From Pseudarthrobacter albicanus (lineage in GTDB: Bacteria > Actinomycetota > Actinomycetes > Actinomycetales > Micrococcaceae): a DNA stretch of 34,973 nucleotides. The position numbers were made by a program, and so were the translations under genes. A model generated the notes under the pieces. The model was not told the origin of the DNA and ran no database searches. It saw nothing but the letters and a program-made list of their open reading frames with translations. The stretch covers positions 1-34,973 of the forward strand of contig NZ_JAGPOT010000051.1 of assembly GCF_018224015.1 (NCBI RefSeq). The letters run 5' to 3'. Shown one piece after another: positions 24,197-32,621 of the stretch; position 1 is the stretch's first letter, and every line of letters begins with the position of its first letter.

Positions 24197-24248
24197 GGGC
24201 AGGTCATTTCGGCACGTTATTTCAGCAGGCTATTTGGGCAGGTCATTT
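24197..24248. repeat. four 13-bp tandem repeats carrying stop codons in all three frames
   Basis: On the minus strand the unit AAATGACCTGCCC is followed by AAATAGCCTGCTG, AAATAACGTGCCG and AAATGACCTGCCC, and then at once by the TrmH ATG. The first copy contains the TSUP stop codon. Each copy carries a stop (TGA, TAG, TAA, TGA) and the 13-base period moves each into a new frame. Confidence 0.95.
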
Positions 24249-25028
24249 GAAGAGGTTGGCGATCATGAAGCCCAGGGCCACAATGCCCAGCGTGAAGATG
24301 ACCCCGCGCAGGACCACCGGTGAGAGCCGGCGGCCGACCTTGGAACCGATTATCCCGCCGATCAGGGAGCTGACGGCGATCAGCCCCACCACCGCCCAGT
24401 TGATCCGGCCGAAGGCGAAGAGCAGGTAGGAGGCAGCGGCCACGATATTCACGCCGAGCACCAGGATGTTCTTCATGGCGTTCGCGTTCTGGATGGTCCC
24501 GGCCATGAAGACACCCAGGATGCCGACCAGCAGGATCCCCTGGGCCGCGACGAAGTACCCGCCATAGACGCCGGCCAGGTAGACGAGCACCACGAGCAGG
24601 ATGCCGTGACTGCGGTCGCGGATGGCGTGCTCGGGGTTCTGCTCCCGGTTCCGGACCCATTGCTGGAGCCGCGGCTGGAAGACCACCATCAGCAGGGCCA
24701 CGACGATCAGCACGGGAGCGGCGTAGCCGAAGACCTTCTCGGGCAGGTGCAACAGCAGGTAGGCGCCGGTGATGCCGCCCAGCAGCGAGGCGGGCAGCAG
24801 CCGGAGCAGCGCTTTGCCGCGTCCCGCGAGTTCCTTGCGGTAGCCCCAGGCCCCGGCGGCGTTGCCGGCCACGAGGCCCATGGCGTTGCTGATGGAGGCA
24901 GTGACTGGCGCGTAGCCGAGCGCGATCAGCACCGGGAAGGTAACGAGCGTGCCGGAACCCACCACGGAGTTGATGGTGCCCGCCCACAGCCCGGCGAAGA
25001 AAATGAAGACGCCGTTGAGGTACTCCAC
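24243..25028 (-). CDS. TSUP-family sulfite/organosulfur exporter (TauE/SafE)
   Basis: An integral membrane protein of 261 residues with about eight membrane segments. Family hallmarks are FFAGLWAGTINSVVGSGTLVTFPVLIALGYAPVTASISNAMGLVAGNAAGAWGYRKEL near the start and VYGGYFVAAQGILLVGILG and a GGIIGSKVGRRL segment later. TSUP proteins move sulfite, sulfoacetate or similar anions across the inner membrane. It may form a unit with the TrmH gene 46 bases downstream and the ABC ATPase gene 15 bases upstream. Its stop codon is part of a tandem repeat. Confidence 0.9.
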   Translation of the reverse strand: MEYLNGVFIFFAGLWAGTINSVVGSGTLVTFPVLIALGYAPVTASISNAMGLVAGNAAGAWGYRKELAGRGKALLRLLPASLLGGITGAYLLLHLPEKVFGYAAPVLIVVALLMVVFQPRLQQWVRNREQNPEHAIRDRSHGILLVVLVYLAGVYGGYFVAAQGILLVGILGVFMAGTIQNANAMKNILVLGVNIVAAASYLLFAFGRINWAVVGLIAVSSLIGGIIGSKVGRRLSPVVLRGVIFTLGIVALGFMIANLFK

Positions 25029-25043
25029 GCGCTCAGCGGCCCG

Positions 25044-25829
25044 TCAGCGGCGGGCGGTGGCGGTGTACCGCCCGGCGGCCTCGCTGACGTCCAGCGGCAG
25101 GCCGAAGGTTTCGCTCAGGTTTTTGGCGCTGAGGACCTCGGCGATGGGGCCGGAGGCCACCACGCCGCCGTCGCGCATCAGCAGGGCATGCGTGAAGCCG
25201 GGCGGGACCTCTTCAAGGTGGTGGGTGACCAGGACGATCGCCGGGGCGGAATCGTCCAGGGCGAGTTCGCTGAGCCGGTGGACGAGGTCCTCACGTCCGC
25301 CCAGGTCCAGCCCGGCGCCCGGCTCGTCGAGCAGCAGCAGTTCCGGGTCCGTCATGAGGGCGCGGGCGATCTGGACGCGCTTGCGCTCGCCTTCGGACAG
25401 CGACGCGAATGGCCGGTTGAGCAGCGGGCCCATCCCCCATTCGTTGAGGAGGCCGAAGGCGCGGCGTTCGTCGTCCTTCTCATAGCCCTCCCGCCAGCGG
25501 CCGGTGACGCCATAGGCTGCCGTCACGACGACGTTGAGGACCTTTTCCTGCTCCGGGATCTGGTTGGCCAAGGCAGCCGAGGACAGGCCGATCCGGGGCC
25601 GGAGTTCGAAGACGTCGACGGCACCGAGGACTTCCTCCAGGATGCCGGCCATGCCGCTCGTGGGGTGGAGCCGGGCCGCCGCGATCTGCAGCAGAGTGGT
25701 CTTGCCGGCGCCGTTGGGGCCCAGGATCACCCAACGCTCACCCTCTTTGACCTGCCAGTCCACCTTGTCCAGGAGGGTCTTTGCCCCACGCACAACGCTG
25801 ACTGCGGCCATTTCCAAAACATCACTCAT
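25044..25829 (-). CDS. ABC transporter ATP-binding protein
   Basis: An ATPase of 261 residues with Walker A GPNGAGKT at 37-44, the signature SLSEGE at 143-148, Walker B LLLLDEP at 164-170 and the H-loop in LVTHHLEEVPPGFT. The layout matches the ModF/YheS-like single-domain ATPases that lack a permease partner in their operon, and none is seen here. The start ATG 25829 gives the natural beginning MSDVLEMAAVSVVRG; no Shine-Dalgarno site precedes it, so the message may be leaderless or the start may be the ATG six codons later. The next gene downstream on this strand is the TSUP gene. Confidence 0.9.
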   Translation of the reverse strand: MSDVLEMAAVSVVRGAKTLLDKVDWQVKEGERWVILGPNGAGKTTLLQIAAARLHPTSGMAGILEEVLGAVDVFELRPRIGLSSAALANQIPEQEKVLNVVVTAAYGVTGRWREGYEKDDERRAFGLLNEWGMGPLLNRPFASLSEGERKRVQIARALMTDPELLLLDEPGAGLDLGGREDLVHRLSELALDDSAPAIVLVTHHLEEVPPGFTHALLMRDGGVVASGPIAEVLSAKNLSETFGLPLDVSEAAGRYTATARR

Positions 25830-26016
25830 AGGAGTAGACACTAGGACAAAAGAGCGGACGACTGATAACCGGACCGCCGGCCCGGCAGTCCGGCGTCGTC
25901 CGCGGGTTCCGCGTCCGCCCCCGGGCAGGCGCAGCAGCGCCGCCGGAGCGTCACGCAGCCGGCCCCGAAGCGCAACGAATTCGGGCCGCCCGTGCCCGCT
26001 CGCTAGGATTGCAGCC

Positions 26017-26934
26017 ATGAGTTCGCACGTGACCGCGGTCAGCTATGGCCTGAAACTTTCCCTTCCCGAGGTGCAGCGCGTGCGCGCGCTGCTCGCTGCA
26101 GCGGGGCTCGCCTGCGACGCGGAAACACGCACCGGCGACGGCCGCTTCGAGGTGTATACCGCGGACTGCGCCCTGGAGCCCGGCACCGGATCATCCGACA
26201 CCGCGCCCACCGGCGCTGCGCTGGCCGGGCTCCGCCGGGCCGTGGCGGACAGCGGGGTCGACGGCGTCGACGTCGCGCTCGTTCCTGCCGCCCTGCGGAA
26301 CGCGCCGCGGAAATTCCTGATCATGGACGTCGACTCGACCCTGATCCAGCAGGAGGTCATCGAACTGCTGGCGGCCCACGCCGGCAAGCGCGAGGAAGTG
26401 GCGGCGGTGACCGAGGCGGCCATGCGCGGCGAACTGGACTTCGCCCAGAGCCTCCACGCCCGGGTGGCGGTGCTCGCCGGGCTGCCGGCCGGCGTCGTCG
26501 ATTCCGTCCGTGCCGAGGTGAAACTTACTGACGGCGCGGCGGAGCTCGTCGCGGCGTTCCGGGCGGCCGGCCATGCCGTGGCCGTCGTGTCCGGCGGCTT
26601 CAACCAGATCCTCCGCCCGATCGCCGAGGGGCTCGGGCTGCACTACTGGATCGCCAACGAGCTCGAGATCGTCGACGGCGCGCTGACCGGCAAGGTGCTC
26701 GGCGACGTCGTCGACCGTGCGGCGAAGGAGAAGTACCTGCGCGAGTGGGCCGCCGCGGAAGGCATTCCGATGGAGCACACCATCGCCGTGGGCGACGGCG
26801 CCAATGACCTGGACATGCTGGGCGCCGCCGGAATCGGCATTGCCTTCAACGCCAAGCCCGCGGTCCGCGCCGCGGCCGACGCCGCCGTGAACCTTCCCTA
26901 CCTCGACACCGTGCGGCACATCGCCGGGGTGTAA
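26017..26934 (+). CDS. serB: phosphoserine phosphatase SerB
   Basis: A HAD phosphatase of 305 residues that makes L-serine from phosphoserine. The nucleophile motif DVDST is at 104-108, the conserved SGGFNQ in the middle (192-197) and the metal motif GDGANDLDM at 259-267. An N-terminal domain of about 95 residues precedes the catalytic part, as in actinobacterial SerB. ATG 26017 is chosen because it yields MSSHVTAVSYGLKLSL, a natural start; the frame stays open far upstream only through lack of stops. Divergent from the ABC ATPase gene and ended by a strong terminator. Confidence 0.96.
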   Translation: MSSHVTAVSYGLKLSLPEVQRVRALLAAAGLACDAETRTGDGRFEVYTADCALEPGTGSSDTAPTGAALAGLRRAVADSGVDGVDVALVPAALRNAPRKFLIMDVDSTLIQQEVIELLAAHAGKREEVAAVTEAAMRGELDFAQSLHARVAVLAGLPAGVVDSVRAEVKLTDGAAELVAAFRAAGHAVAVVSGGFNQILRPIAEGLGLHYWIANELEIVDGALTGKVLGDVVDRAAKEKYLREWAAAEGIPMEHTIAVGDGANDLDMLGAAGIGIAFNAKPAVRAAADAAVNLPYLDTVRHIAGV

Positions 26935-26960
26935 CCGCGCTTCCTGAACGTTTGGATACT

Positions 26961-26992
26961 GCAAAGGCCGGGGCAACCGCCCCGGCCTTTGC
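26961..26992. terminator. bidirectional terminator between serB and the SDR gene
   Basis: Perfect 14-bp arms GCAAAGGCCGGGGC (26961-26974) and 26979-26992 enclose the loop AACC. It lies between two genes that end towards each other, and the arms themselves start with A and end with T, so it can work in both directions. Confidence 0.92.
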
Positions 26993-27019
26993 CTGTTCTG
27001 CTGACCTGGTCAGCTCAAC

Positions 27020-27772
27020 TTATTCGGCGCTCTTGCCGAAGTAGTCGCCGCCGCCGACGTATTCGGTGTGGCCGGTCCCGACGTCGGCCGTCACCATTTT
27101 GGCGACCTCCGCTCCGAACTCGGACACCGAGTAAAGCCGGCCGGCTTCGGCGCGGCGGGCCTCGATGGCACCGGGGTTGGAGCGGTCCAGCAGGGTCGCC
27201 GTGACCGTTCCCTCGATCATGTCGCCGGAGACCACAACGAGCGAGATGCCCTTCCCGGCGAGGTCCGGCACGAGCCCGCGGAGGGCGTCCTCGCCGGCGC
27301 GTTTGCTGCGGGCCACCGGCTCGTACTCCGGCATCGTGGGCACCGTGTTGATGAAGTGGGCCTGGTGGCTGGTCACGAAGACCACGCGGGAGCCTTCGGG
27401 CATGAGCGGGACGGCGGCGTTGAGCATGTTGACCTGGGCGTCGCGGTTGAGCTTCAGCGCGTAGCCCTCTTCCATGCCCGATTCCATGCCGCCGGAGGCG
27501 TTGAGGACCAGGACGTCGAGCGAGCCGAAGTTCTCCATGGCGGCGCTGGCCAGTGCCTGCACGCCCTCCTGGGTGGTGAGGTCGGCGCCGACAGCGACGG
27601 CGCGGCCGCCGTTGGCTTCGATTTCCGCGACCACTTTGTTGGCCCGCGGCGCCTTCTGGCGGTAGTTCACGACGACGGCCGCACCCTCGGCGGCGAGGAA
27701 TTTGGCGACTTCCGCGCCGATTCCCCGCGATGAACCGGTCACGATCGCGGTCTTGTTGTCCAGCAGTCCCAT
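27020..27772 (-). CDS. SDR-family oxidoreductase with unusual active-site spacing
   Basis: A short-chain dehydrogenase of 250 residues with the cofactor loop TGSSRGIG at 12-19 and NASGG at 91-95. The catalytic serine is probably Ser135 in VTSHQAHF. In the usual YxxxK pattern Tyr and Lys are four apart; here the stretch is YEPVARSK, with Tyr150 seven before Lys157 and Val where Tyr is expected. I have seen this form in other actinobacterial SDRs, so it is a subfamily trait rather than damage. The start ATG 27772 has AAAGGAG at a good distance. The substrate is unknown. Upstream it borders a Tn3-type transposon end. Confidence 0.85.
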   Translation of the reverse strand: MGLLDNKTAIVTGSSRGIGAEVAKFLAAEGAAVVVNYRQKAPRANKVVAEIEANGGRAVAVGADLTTQEGVQALASAAMENFGSLDVLVLNASGGMESGMEEGYALKLNRDAQVNMLNAAVPLMPEGSRVVFVTSHQAHFINTVPTMPEYEPVARSKRAGEDALRGLVPDLAGKGISLVVVSGDMIEGTVTATLLDRSNPGAIEARRAEAGRLYSVSEFGAEVAKMVTADVGTGHTEYVGGGDYFGKSAE

Positions 27773-27870
27773 TCGAGCTCCTTTGTTCCAAACATCCAAA
27801 TACTGCGGGTCTGCAGTCCATCATGCCAGCGGGCGGAGACTTTTCAGTTGTTCGGGATCCACAAAAAAGC

Positions 27871-27908
27871 AGTGTCCGAGGAGGACCGGTACGGTAATTC
27901 ACGCTAAG
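27871..27908 (+). repeat. Tn3-type terminal inverted repeat, second copy
   Basis: A 38-base stretch ending TTCACGCTAAG, the canonical length of Tn3 ends. Over the inner 26 bases it matches the repeat at 9375-9400 with four differences. It faces the same way as that copy, so the element lay to the right, where the tail of a resolvase is found. Confidence 0.7.
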
Positions 27909-27911
27909 CGG

Positions 27912-28135
27912 TCATGCGGCGTCGTCTGCGCGTTTGATGGCACGGCAGACGGTTGAGCGCGCTACCGCGAAGAGTTCGGCAAGTTCCGCCGTCGTGTGCG
28001 TCGCTGCCCGGTGAACGGAGACCAGGTGCGCCTCCTGTGCCTTGGAAAGCTTGGGCTGCTTCCCCCGGAGGCGGCCCTTCGCTTCGCTGAGTCCCGGCCG
28101 GACCCGGTTGGCGCCGGTGAGGCCATGGTCTGTGA
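27912..28135 (-). pseudogene. serine resolvase C-terminal remnant
   Basis: On the minus strand the frame reads RVRPGLSEAKGRLRGKQPKLSKAQEAHLVSVHRAATHTTAELAELFAVARSTVCRAIKRADDAA and a stop at 27912-27914. This is the linker and helix-turn-helix end of a Tn3-type resolvase. The whole catalytic domain is absent. The stop lies 4 bases inside the terminal repeat, the normal place for a resolvase gene at a transposon end. The VOC gene starts its stop codon 16 bases beyond. Confidence 0.8.
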
Positions 28136-28150
28136 AGGTCTTCTCCGGCG

Positions 28151-28591
28151 TCAGCCGATCTGTTCGGCCAGGGCGACGATGATGCCCGCGGGGCCGCGGA
28201 GGTAGCAGAGCCGGAAGATGGTCTCGTACTGCGCCACCTCGCCGAGGAGTTCGGCGCCGTGGGGACGCAGGCGGGCGATGGTGTCATCGATGTCGTCGAC
28301 GGCGAACATGACGCGATGCAGACCCAGCGTGTTGGGCGGCGGGTTCTCCGGCTTGGCGCCGGATGCCGCGGGGGTGTGGTACTTGGTCAGCTCCAACTTG
28401 CTGTGGCCGTCCGGGGTCCGCATCATCGCGATGTCGCTCCGGACGCCGTCGAGTCCGACGGTGCGGTCCGCCCAAAGGCCTTCGATCGGCCCCCTGCCTT
28501 CCAGCTCCATGCCGAGCTCGGTGAAGAACGCGACAGCGGCGTCCAGGTCGTCGACGACGATGGCGACGTTGTCCATCCGCTGAACTGCCAT
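28151..28591 (-). CDS. VOC-superfamily (glyoxalase/bleomycin resistance) protein
   Basis: A protein of 146 residues with two beta-alpha-beta-beta-beta units: MDNVAIVVDDLDAAVAFFTELGMELEGR at the start and GLHRVMFAVDDIDDTIARLRPHGAELLGEVAQYE in the second half, ending in LCYLRGPAGIIVALAEQIG. Metal-binding VOC enzymes include lyases, dioxygenases and antibiotic-binding proteins; the role here is open. ATG 28591 is chosen over an ATG four codons earlier because it gives the usual MAVQRMDNVAIV beginning; the Shine-Dalgarno site is poor for both. It lies next to a transposon remnant, so it could have been carried in. Confidence 0.82.
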   Translation of the reverse strand: MAVQRMDNVAIVVDDLDAAVAFFTELGMELEGRGPIEGLWADRTVGLDGVRSDIAMMRTPDGHSKLELTKYHTPAASGAKPENPPPNTLGLHRVMFAVDDIDDTIARLRPHGAELLGEVAQYETIFRLCYLRGPAGIIVALAEQIG

Positions 28592-29154
28592 GTCTCCGAC
28601 CATATAGCACGCCGCGGTCTTCTGTCGCTGCTATTTGGCGGCCCGGTGTCCCGCGAGGGGATCGGCCAATGGGGACGAGTCAGGTCCGAATGGTCGGGGC
28701 CTCCGGCGCTGGTGAGGACCGCCGTAAGCACGTCCGCTTGCCGCGGTGTCCTCACCCAAGTCACCGGCTGGCAGTAGTGGAATTCGCCAGCTCAGGTGTC
28801 GCACTACACCCGCCGGGAAACCGCCCGCTCAGCGTTCCCCAAACAGACCCCAGGCCGCCGGAGTGGGCCTGTTTTGACCGCCACCTCTGGCTTTTCACCG
28901 TTGCCGGATCATGTGGTCCAGGTTTTGCTGGTCGTACAGTTCCTCGTTCAAGTGGCTGCGGCCGCATCGGGTCACGCCGTAAGTCCTGGCTCAAAACGTA
29001 TGCGCGCCCTCTGAAATCGCAACGTCAAGCATCTCGTAGGCGTCATTTGTTGATGAGTCATCGGGGCGCGCAAGCGGTCGAGGTGGATGAGGTCACGGAC
29101 CTGGTCGGCCTCGTCGGCGGTGGGGGCTCCATGGTGCGAGTACAAACTGTCGAG
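28592..29154. other. gap of about 560 bases without a recognisable gene
   Basis: No frame here resembles a known protein. Two hairpins are visible: GGTGAGGAC/GTCCTCACC (28711-28719 with 28748-28756) and AAACAGACCC/GGGCCTGTTT (28841-28850 with 28865-28874, one mismatch, followed by TTTT), which might be a terminator. Confidence 0.55.
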
Positions 29155-29562
29155 CTATGGAGGTGGCGGGGGCGGGTCTGCAGACCCCTCGGCGCGCCAT
29201 GCGGTGCGCCACTCCGCAGCATCCCAGCCATCCATGATGTAGATCCGCTCGTGCGCAACCCGGTCGCCCCTGAACTCCATCAGACTGACGGTGTACATCC
29301 ATGGCGCGCCGTCGTAGCTGATCAGGTTCTCCACAACGACCAGGTCGGCACGATGAGTGATTCGCCGAGTGTGGAACTTGAGCCTCGCCGGGTACTGCCG
29401 TCGCCATTCGCGGAAGTTCTCCACGCCTTCGAACCGTTCGCCAGACTGAGGGAACTCAAGCACCGCGTCGTCGTGGTAGATCTCGTGGGCGACGTCCTCG
29501 TCCTTGCCTGAGTACTCCCAGTGACGCCGCAGAGCCTGCAGGAGGTCCGTCTCGTCGAGCAT
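29155..29562 (-). CDS. SnoaL-like/NTF2-fold protein
   Basis: A protein of 135 residues with the NTF2-like fold: LLQALRRHWEYSGKDEDVAHEIYHDDAVLEFPQSGERFEGVENFREWRRQYPA at the start, then DLVVVENLISYDG and VSLMEFRGDRVAHERIYIMDGWDAAEWRTAW. The C-terminus is a run of six prolines. ATG 29562 is chosen because GGAGG lies six bases upstream; the codon before it is GTG. The family includes polyketide cyclases and dehydratases but this type is uncharacterised. It is unlike the SnoaL-like protein at 12054 in detail. Confidence 0.82.
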   Translation of the reverse strand: MLDETDLLQALRRHWEYSGKDEDVAHEIYHDDAVLEFPQSGERFEGVENFREWRRQYPARLKFHTRRITHRADLVVVENLISYDGAPWMYTVSLMEFRGDRVAHERIYIMDGWDAAEWRTAWRAEGSADPPPPPP

Positions 29563-29863
29563 CACTCACCTCCTCGGGCCGGAACTAATGGTAACTTCAG
29601 GCTCCTTGCATGACAATGGGTGGGATCGAACTCCAAGCGACAACGTTCCTCGGGCGTAGTCCGCGATCACAGCTCGAGCCCATCGGCCGGCCGGCTACGT
29701 CCGCTCATGCCGCCTTCGGAGCGTCCGAAGGACCGGACTTTTGAATCGTCCCTGTCGCTGAACTGCCTACGGCGCAGCCAGTCGCAGGTCCGGCGTGCCC
29801 CAGCGCGGCTGTCCTCGAACAAAGCCCGCGAGTACGAGCAGCGGTGTTGCTATCATCGCGAAA
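29563..29863. promoter_or_regulatory. intergenic region with palindrome and promoter of the cysteine hydrolase
   Basis: A perfect inverted repeat CCTTCGGA-GCG-TCCGAAGG lies at 29713-29731. TATCAT at 29851-29856, eight bases before GTG 29864, is a good -10 box, which would place the transcript start at or next to the start codon (leaderless). No other gene is seen in this stretch. Confidence 0.45.
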
Positions 29864-30469
29864 GTGAAGACTTCTTCCCTGCCCCTCACCCGTGATCCCC
29901 GCGCCGCACTGGTGATTGTCGACGCCCAACAGGGCTTCGATGACGCCGCCTACTGGGGTCCGCGCGATAACCCCTCCTGTGAGGCGAACATCGCGGCCCT
30001 CCTGGCCCGCTGGCGAGAAACCGGCCGCCCCGTCATTTTCGTCCGCCATGACTCCACCTCCTCCTCCTCGCCCCTGCACGCGGACAACCCCGGCAACGCG
30101 TTCAAGGACATCATCACCGGCAGCCCGGATCTACTGGTGCGCAAGAACGTCAACTCCAGCTTCCACGGCACTCCCGACCTGCACGCCTGGCTGCAGGAGA
30201 ACGGCATCGAGGAACTGGTCGTCTGTGGGATCACCACCAACCACTGCTGCGAGACCACGGCCCGAGTCGGGGGCAACCTCGGCTACCGGGTGTATTTCCC
30301 CCTGGATGCCACCCACACCTTTGACCGCACCGCTCCGGACGGTGAGAACGTTGCCGCAGCTGCCCTGTCCCGGATGACCGGGGTGAATCTACATGGGGAG
30401 TTCGCCACGGTCGTGACCACCGCCGGTCTGCTCGAACAGGTACCGCAGCTCGCAGCCACCGCCCGGTAG
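29864..30469 (+). CDS. isochorismatase-family cysteine hydrolase
   Basis: A protein of 201 residues with the family's catalytic triad: Asp20 in VIVDAQQGF, Lys94 in LVRKNVNSSF, and Cys128 in GITTNHCCETTAR. The double cysteine is a small variation of the usual CVxxTAR motif. Members hydrolyse isochorismate, nicotinamide, ureido compounds and similar amides; the substrate cannot be told. The start GTG 29864 is chosen because the -10 box TATCAT ends seven bases before it and because the core fold begins soon after; an in-frame start at 29795 would place the promoter inside the gene. Confidence 0.9.
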   Translation: MKTSSLPLTRDPRAALVIVDAQQGFDDAAYWGPRDNPSCEANIAALLARWRETGRPVIFVRHDSTSSSSPLHADNPGNAFKDIITGSPDLLVRKNVNSSFHGTPDLHAWLQENGIEELVVCGITTNHCCETTARVGGNLGYRVYFPLDATHTFDRTAPDGENVAAAALSRMTGVNLHGEFATVVTTAGLLEQVPQLAATAR

Positions 30470-30528
30470 CCGGAGCGGGCGGGACTGCCCGTTCAACATT
30501 TCCAAGTGACTCCGCCGCTGGCCGCCGC

Positions 30529-30960
30529 TCAACGGCCGGTGCGCATCCGATCACGTGCGCAATCCACAACGGCGGACAAGTCGAGCCCGTAGGTCGGCCC
30601 TTCGCCGGAACCGTACTCCTCGAGCCGGGCCGCACCGCGCTCGAAGAGCCGGAGCGCGCCAACGCTGTTCCCCCGGGCGGCGTGGGTGAGCCCGACGCAG
30701 ATCTGGGCGAGACCTTGCCACAGGTTGCGTTCTTCGGCCGGCCCGGCTTTCCAGCGGGCCTCGAGTACCTCATGGGCGGCGAAGGGCCGGCCGGCTTCCA
30801 CCAGGCTCCGGGCCGAGACCAAGGTCTGCGCCGGCGGCAGCGGCTCCTCGGAGACCGGCTCGACGCCGGCGCTTCCGTACGGCAGCGGCCGTCCAAGAGC
30901 GTCACGTGGCCGGGCCTGCCGCGGGCGCCTTGAAGCATCCCGGTCCCTGTCACCGGTCAT
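30529..30960 (-). CDS. DUF309-domain protein
   Basis: A protein of 143 residues. After a charged, probably unfolded leader of about 45 residues comes a helical domain with the DUF309 signature HEVLEARWK at 63-71 and LWQGLAQICVGLTHAARGN. The function of this small family is unknown. The start ATG 30960 lacks a Shine-Dalgarno site, so a later start is possible. It converges with the cysteine hydrolase gene, with 59 bases between the stops. Confidence 0.85.
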   Translation of the reverse strand: MTGDRDRDASRRPRQARPRDALGRPLPYGSAGVEPVSEEPLPPAQTLVSARSLVEAGRPFAAHEVLEARWKAGPAEERNLWQGLAQICVGLTHAARGNSVGALRLFERGAARLEEYGSGEGPTYGLDLSAVVDCARDRMRTGR

Positions 30961-31222
30961 TGAAGTTTCCGCCCAGAGCGTCCCCGAACCTTACTAACCT
31001 TCATACGCCCAATAGTAAGACCCGGCCCTTGGAACATCCGTTCCGCCGCAAAGGATGCCGTCCCGCTGATCGTCCCGCTTATGGGCTGCCCGGCGGAGAG
31101 CGGATAGGTCTCCTCATCGGTCTTGAGTCCCCTGACATCGGCGGCCATGCTTCGCTTGCCGCGATCCGCCGCCGGTGTCAGGAGTTAGTGAGACGCAGGC
31201 GGGGGCGGCGGGCCGCCGCGTG

Positions 31223-31642
31223 TCAGCCGTGATCGATCCTGATCTTTTTGGCGGTCGCGTCCGGCGCCGTCCTGGGAGCCGGGGCCCGGACCTCCAGGAC
31301 CCCGTCCTTATAGGTGGCCGTGACGTCCTCTTCCTTTGCCCCTGCCGGCAGCGCGATGCTGCGCGAGAAGGAGCCGTAGCGGAACTCGGAGCGGTAGCCT
31401 GACTTGCTCTTGTGCTCGGATTTCTCCTGGCGTTCCGCTTTGATGTGCAGCATGCCTTCGCTGACGGAGACGTCGACGTCCTGGTCGGGATCGATCCCGG
31501 GCACCTCGGCCCGGACCACCAGCGTGCTGCCGTCCAGGAACTGTTCCACCTTCATTGACGGCATCATCGGCAGCTCGCCCTCGAGGAAGCGACGGATCGG
31601 CTCCAGCACTTCCGAGGGAGAAAACTTGCTGAGGTCAGCCAT
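31223..31642 (-). CDS. Hsp20/alpha-crystallin small heat-shock protein
   Basis: A holdase chaperone of 139 residues. The alpha-crystallin domain runs from about residue 38 to 126 (LVVRAEVPGIDPDQDVDVSVSEGMLHIKAER ... SEFRYGSFSRSIALPAGAKEEDVTATYKDGVLEVRAP). The C-terminal KKIRIDHG holds the I-x-I anchoring motif used for oligomer assembly. The start ATG 31642 has AGGAGG six bases upstream. It stands alone in its orientation, 103 bases downstream of the fabG stop. No clear HAIR/CIRCE element was seen. Confidence 0.95.
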   Translation of the reverse strand: MADLSKFSPSEVLEPIRRFLEGELPMMPSMKVEQFLDGSTLVVRAEVPGIDPDQDVDVSVSEGMLHIKAERQEKSEHKSKSGYRSEFRYGSFSRSIALPAGAKEEDVTATYKDGVLEVRAPAPRTAPDATAKKIRIDHG

Positions 31643-31745
31643 GATAATCCTCCTGATTCCATGCCCCTGCCCTTGCGCAGTCCGGGGCTGTAACTCCAGT
31701 ACACGCTCCCCCGGTCGGAAGCGCAAAGGGCAAATGGGCCCTGGG

Positions 31746-32537
<792 letters not shown>

Positions 32538-32621
32538 TTAGCGCCCGGCACGCGTCCGTTTGGGCGGCTCCGCCTATGGTGAGAGAATTGGAGCAAGCCT
32601 TGGGAGGGTGATCTGACAGCC

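Noticed and set aside
9367..27908. The two Tn3-type ends as borders of one 18.5-kb composite transposon
   Set aside because: They face the same direction, differ in their outer parts, and enclose core genes such as rpmE2, serB and a TrmH gene.
30957..31148. A 63-codon frame before the Hsp20 gene end
   Set aside because: No similarity I recognise, no ribosome binding site and random codon use; it looks like a chance open frame in high-GC DNA.
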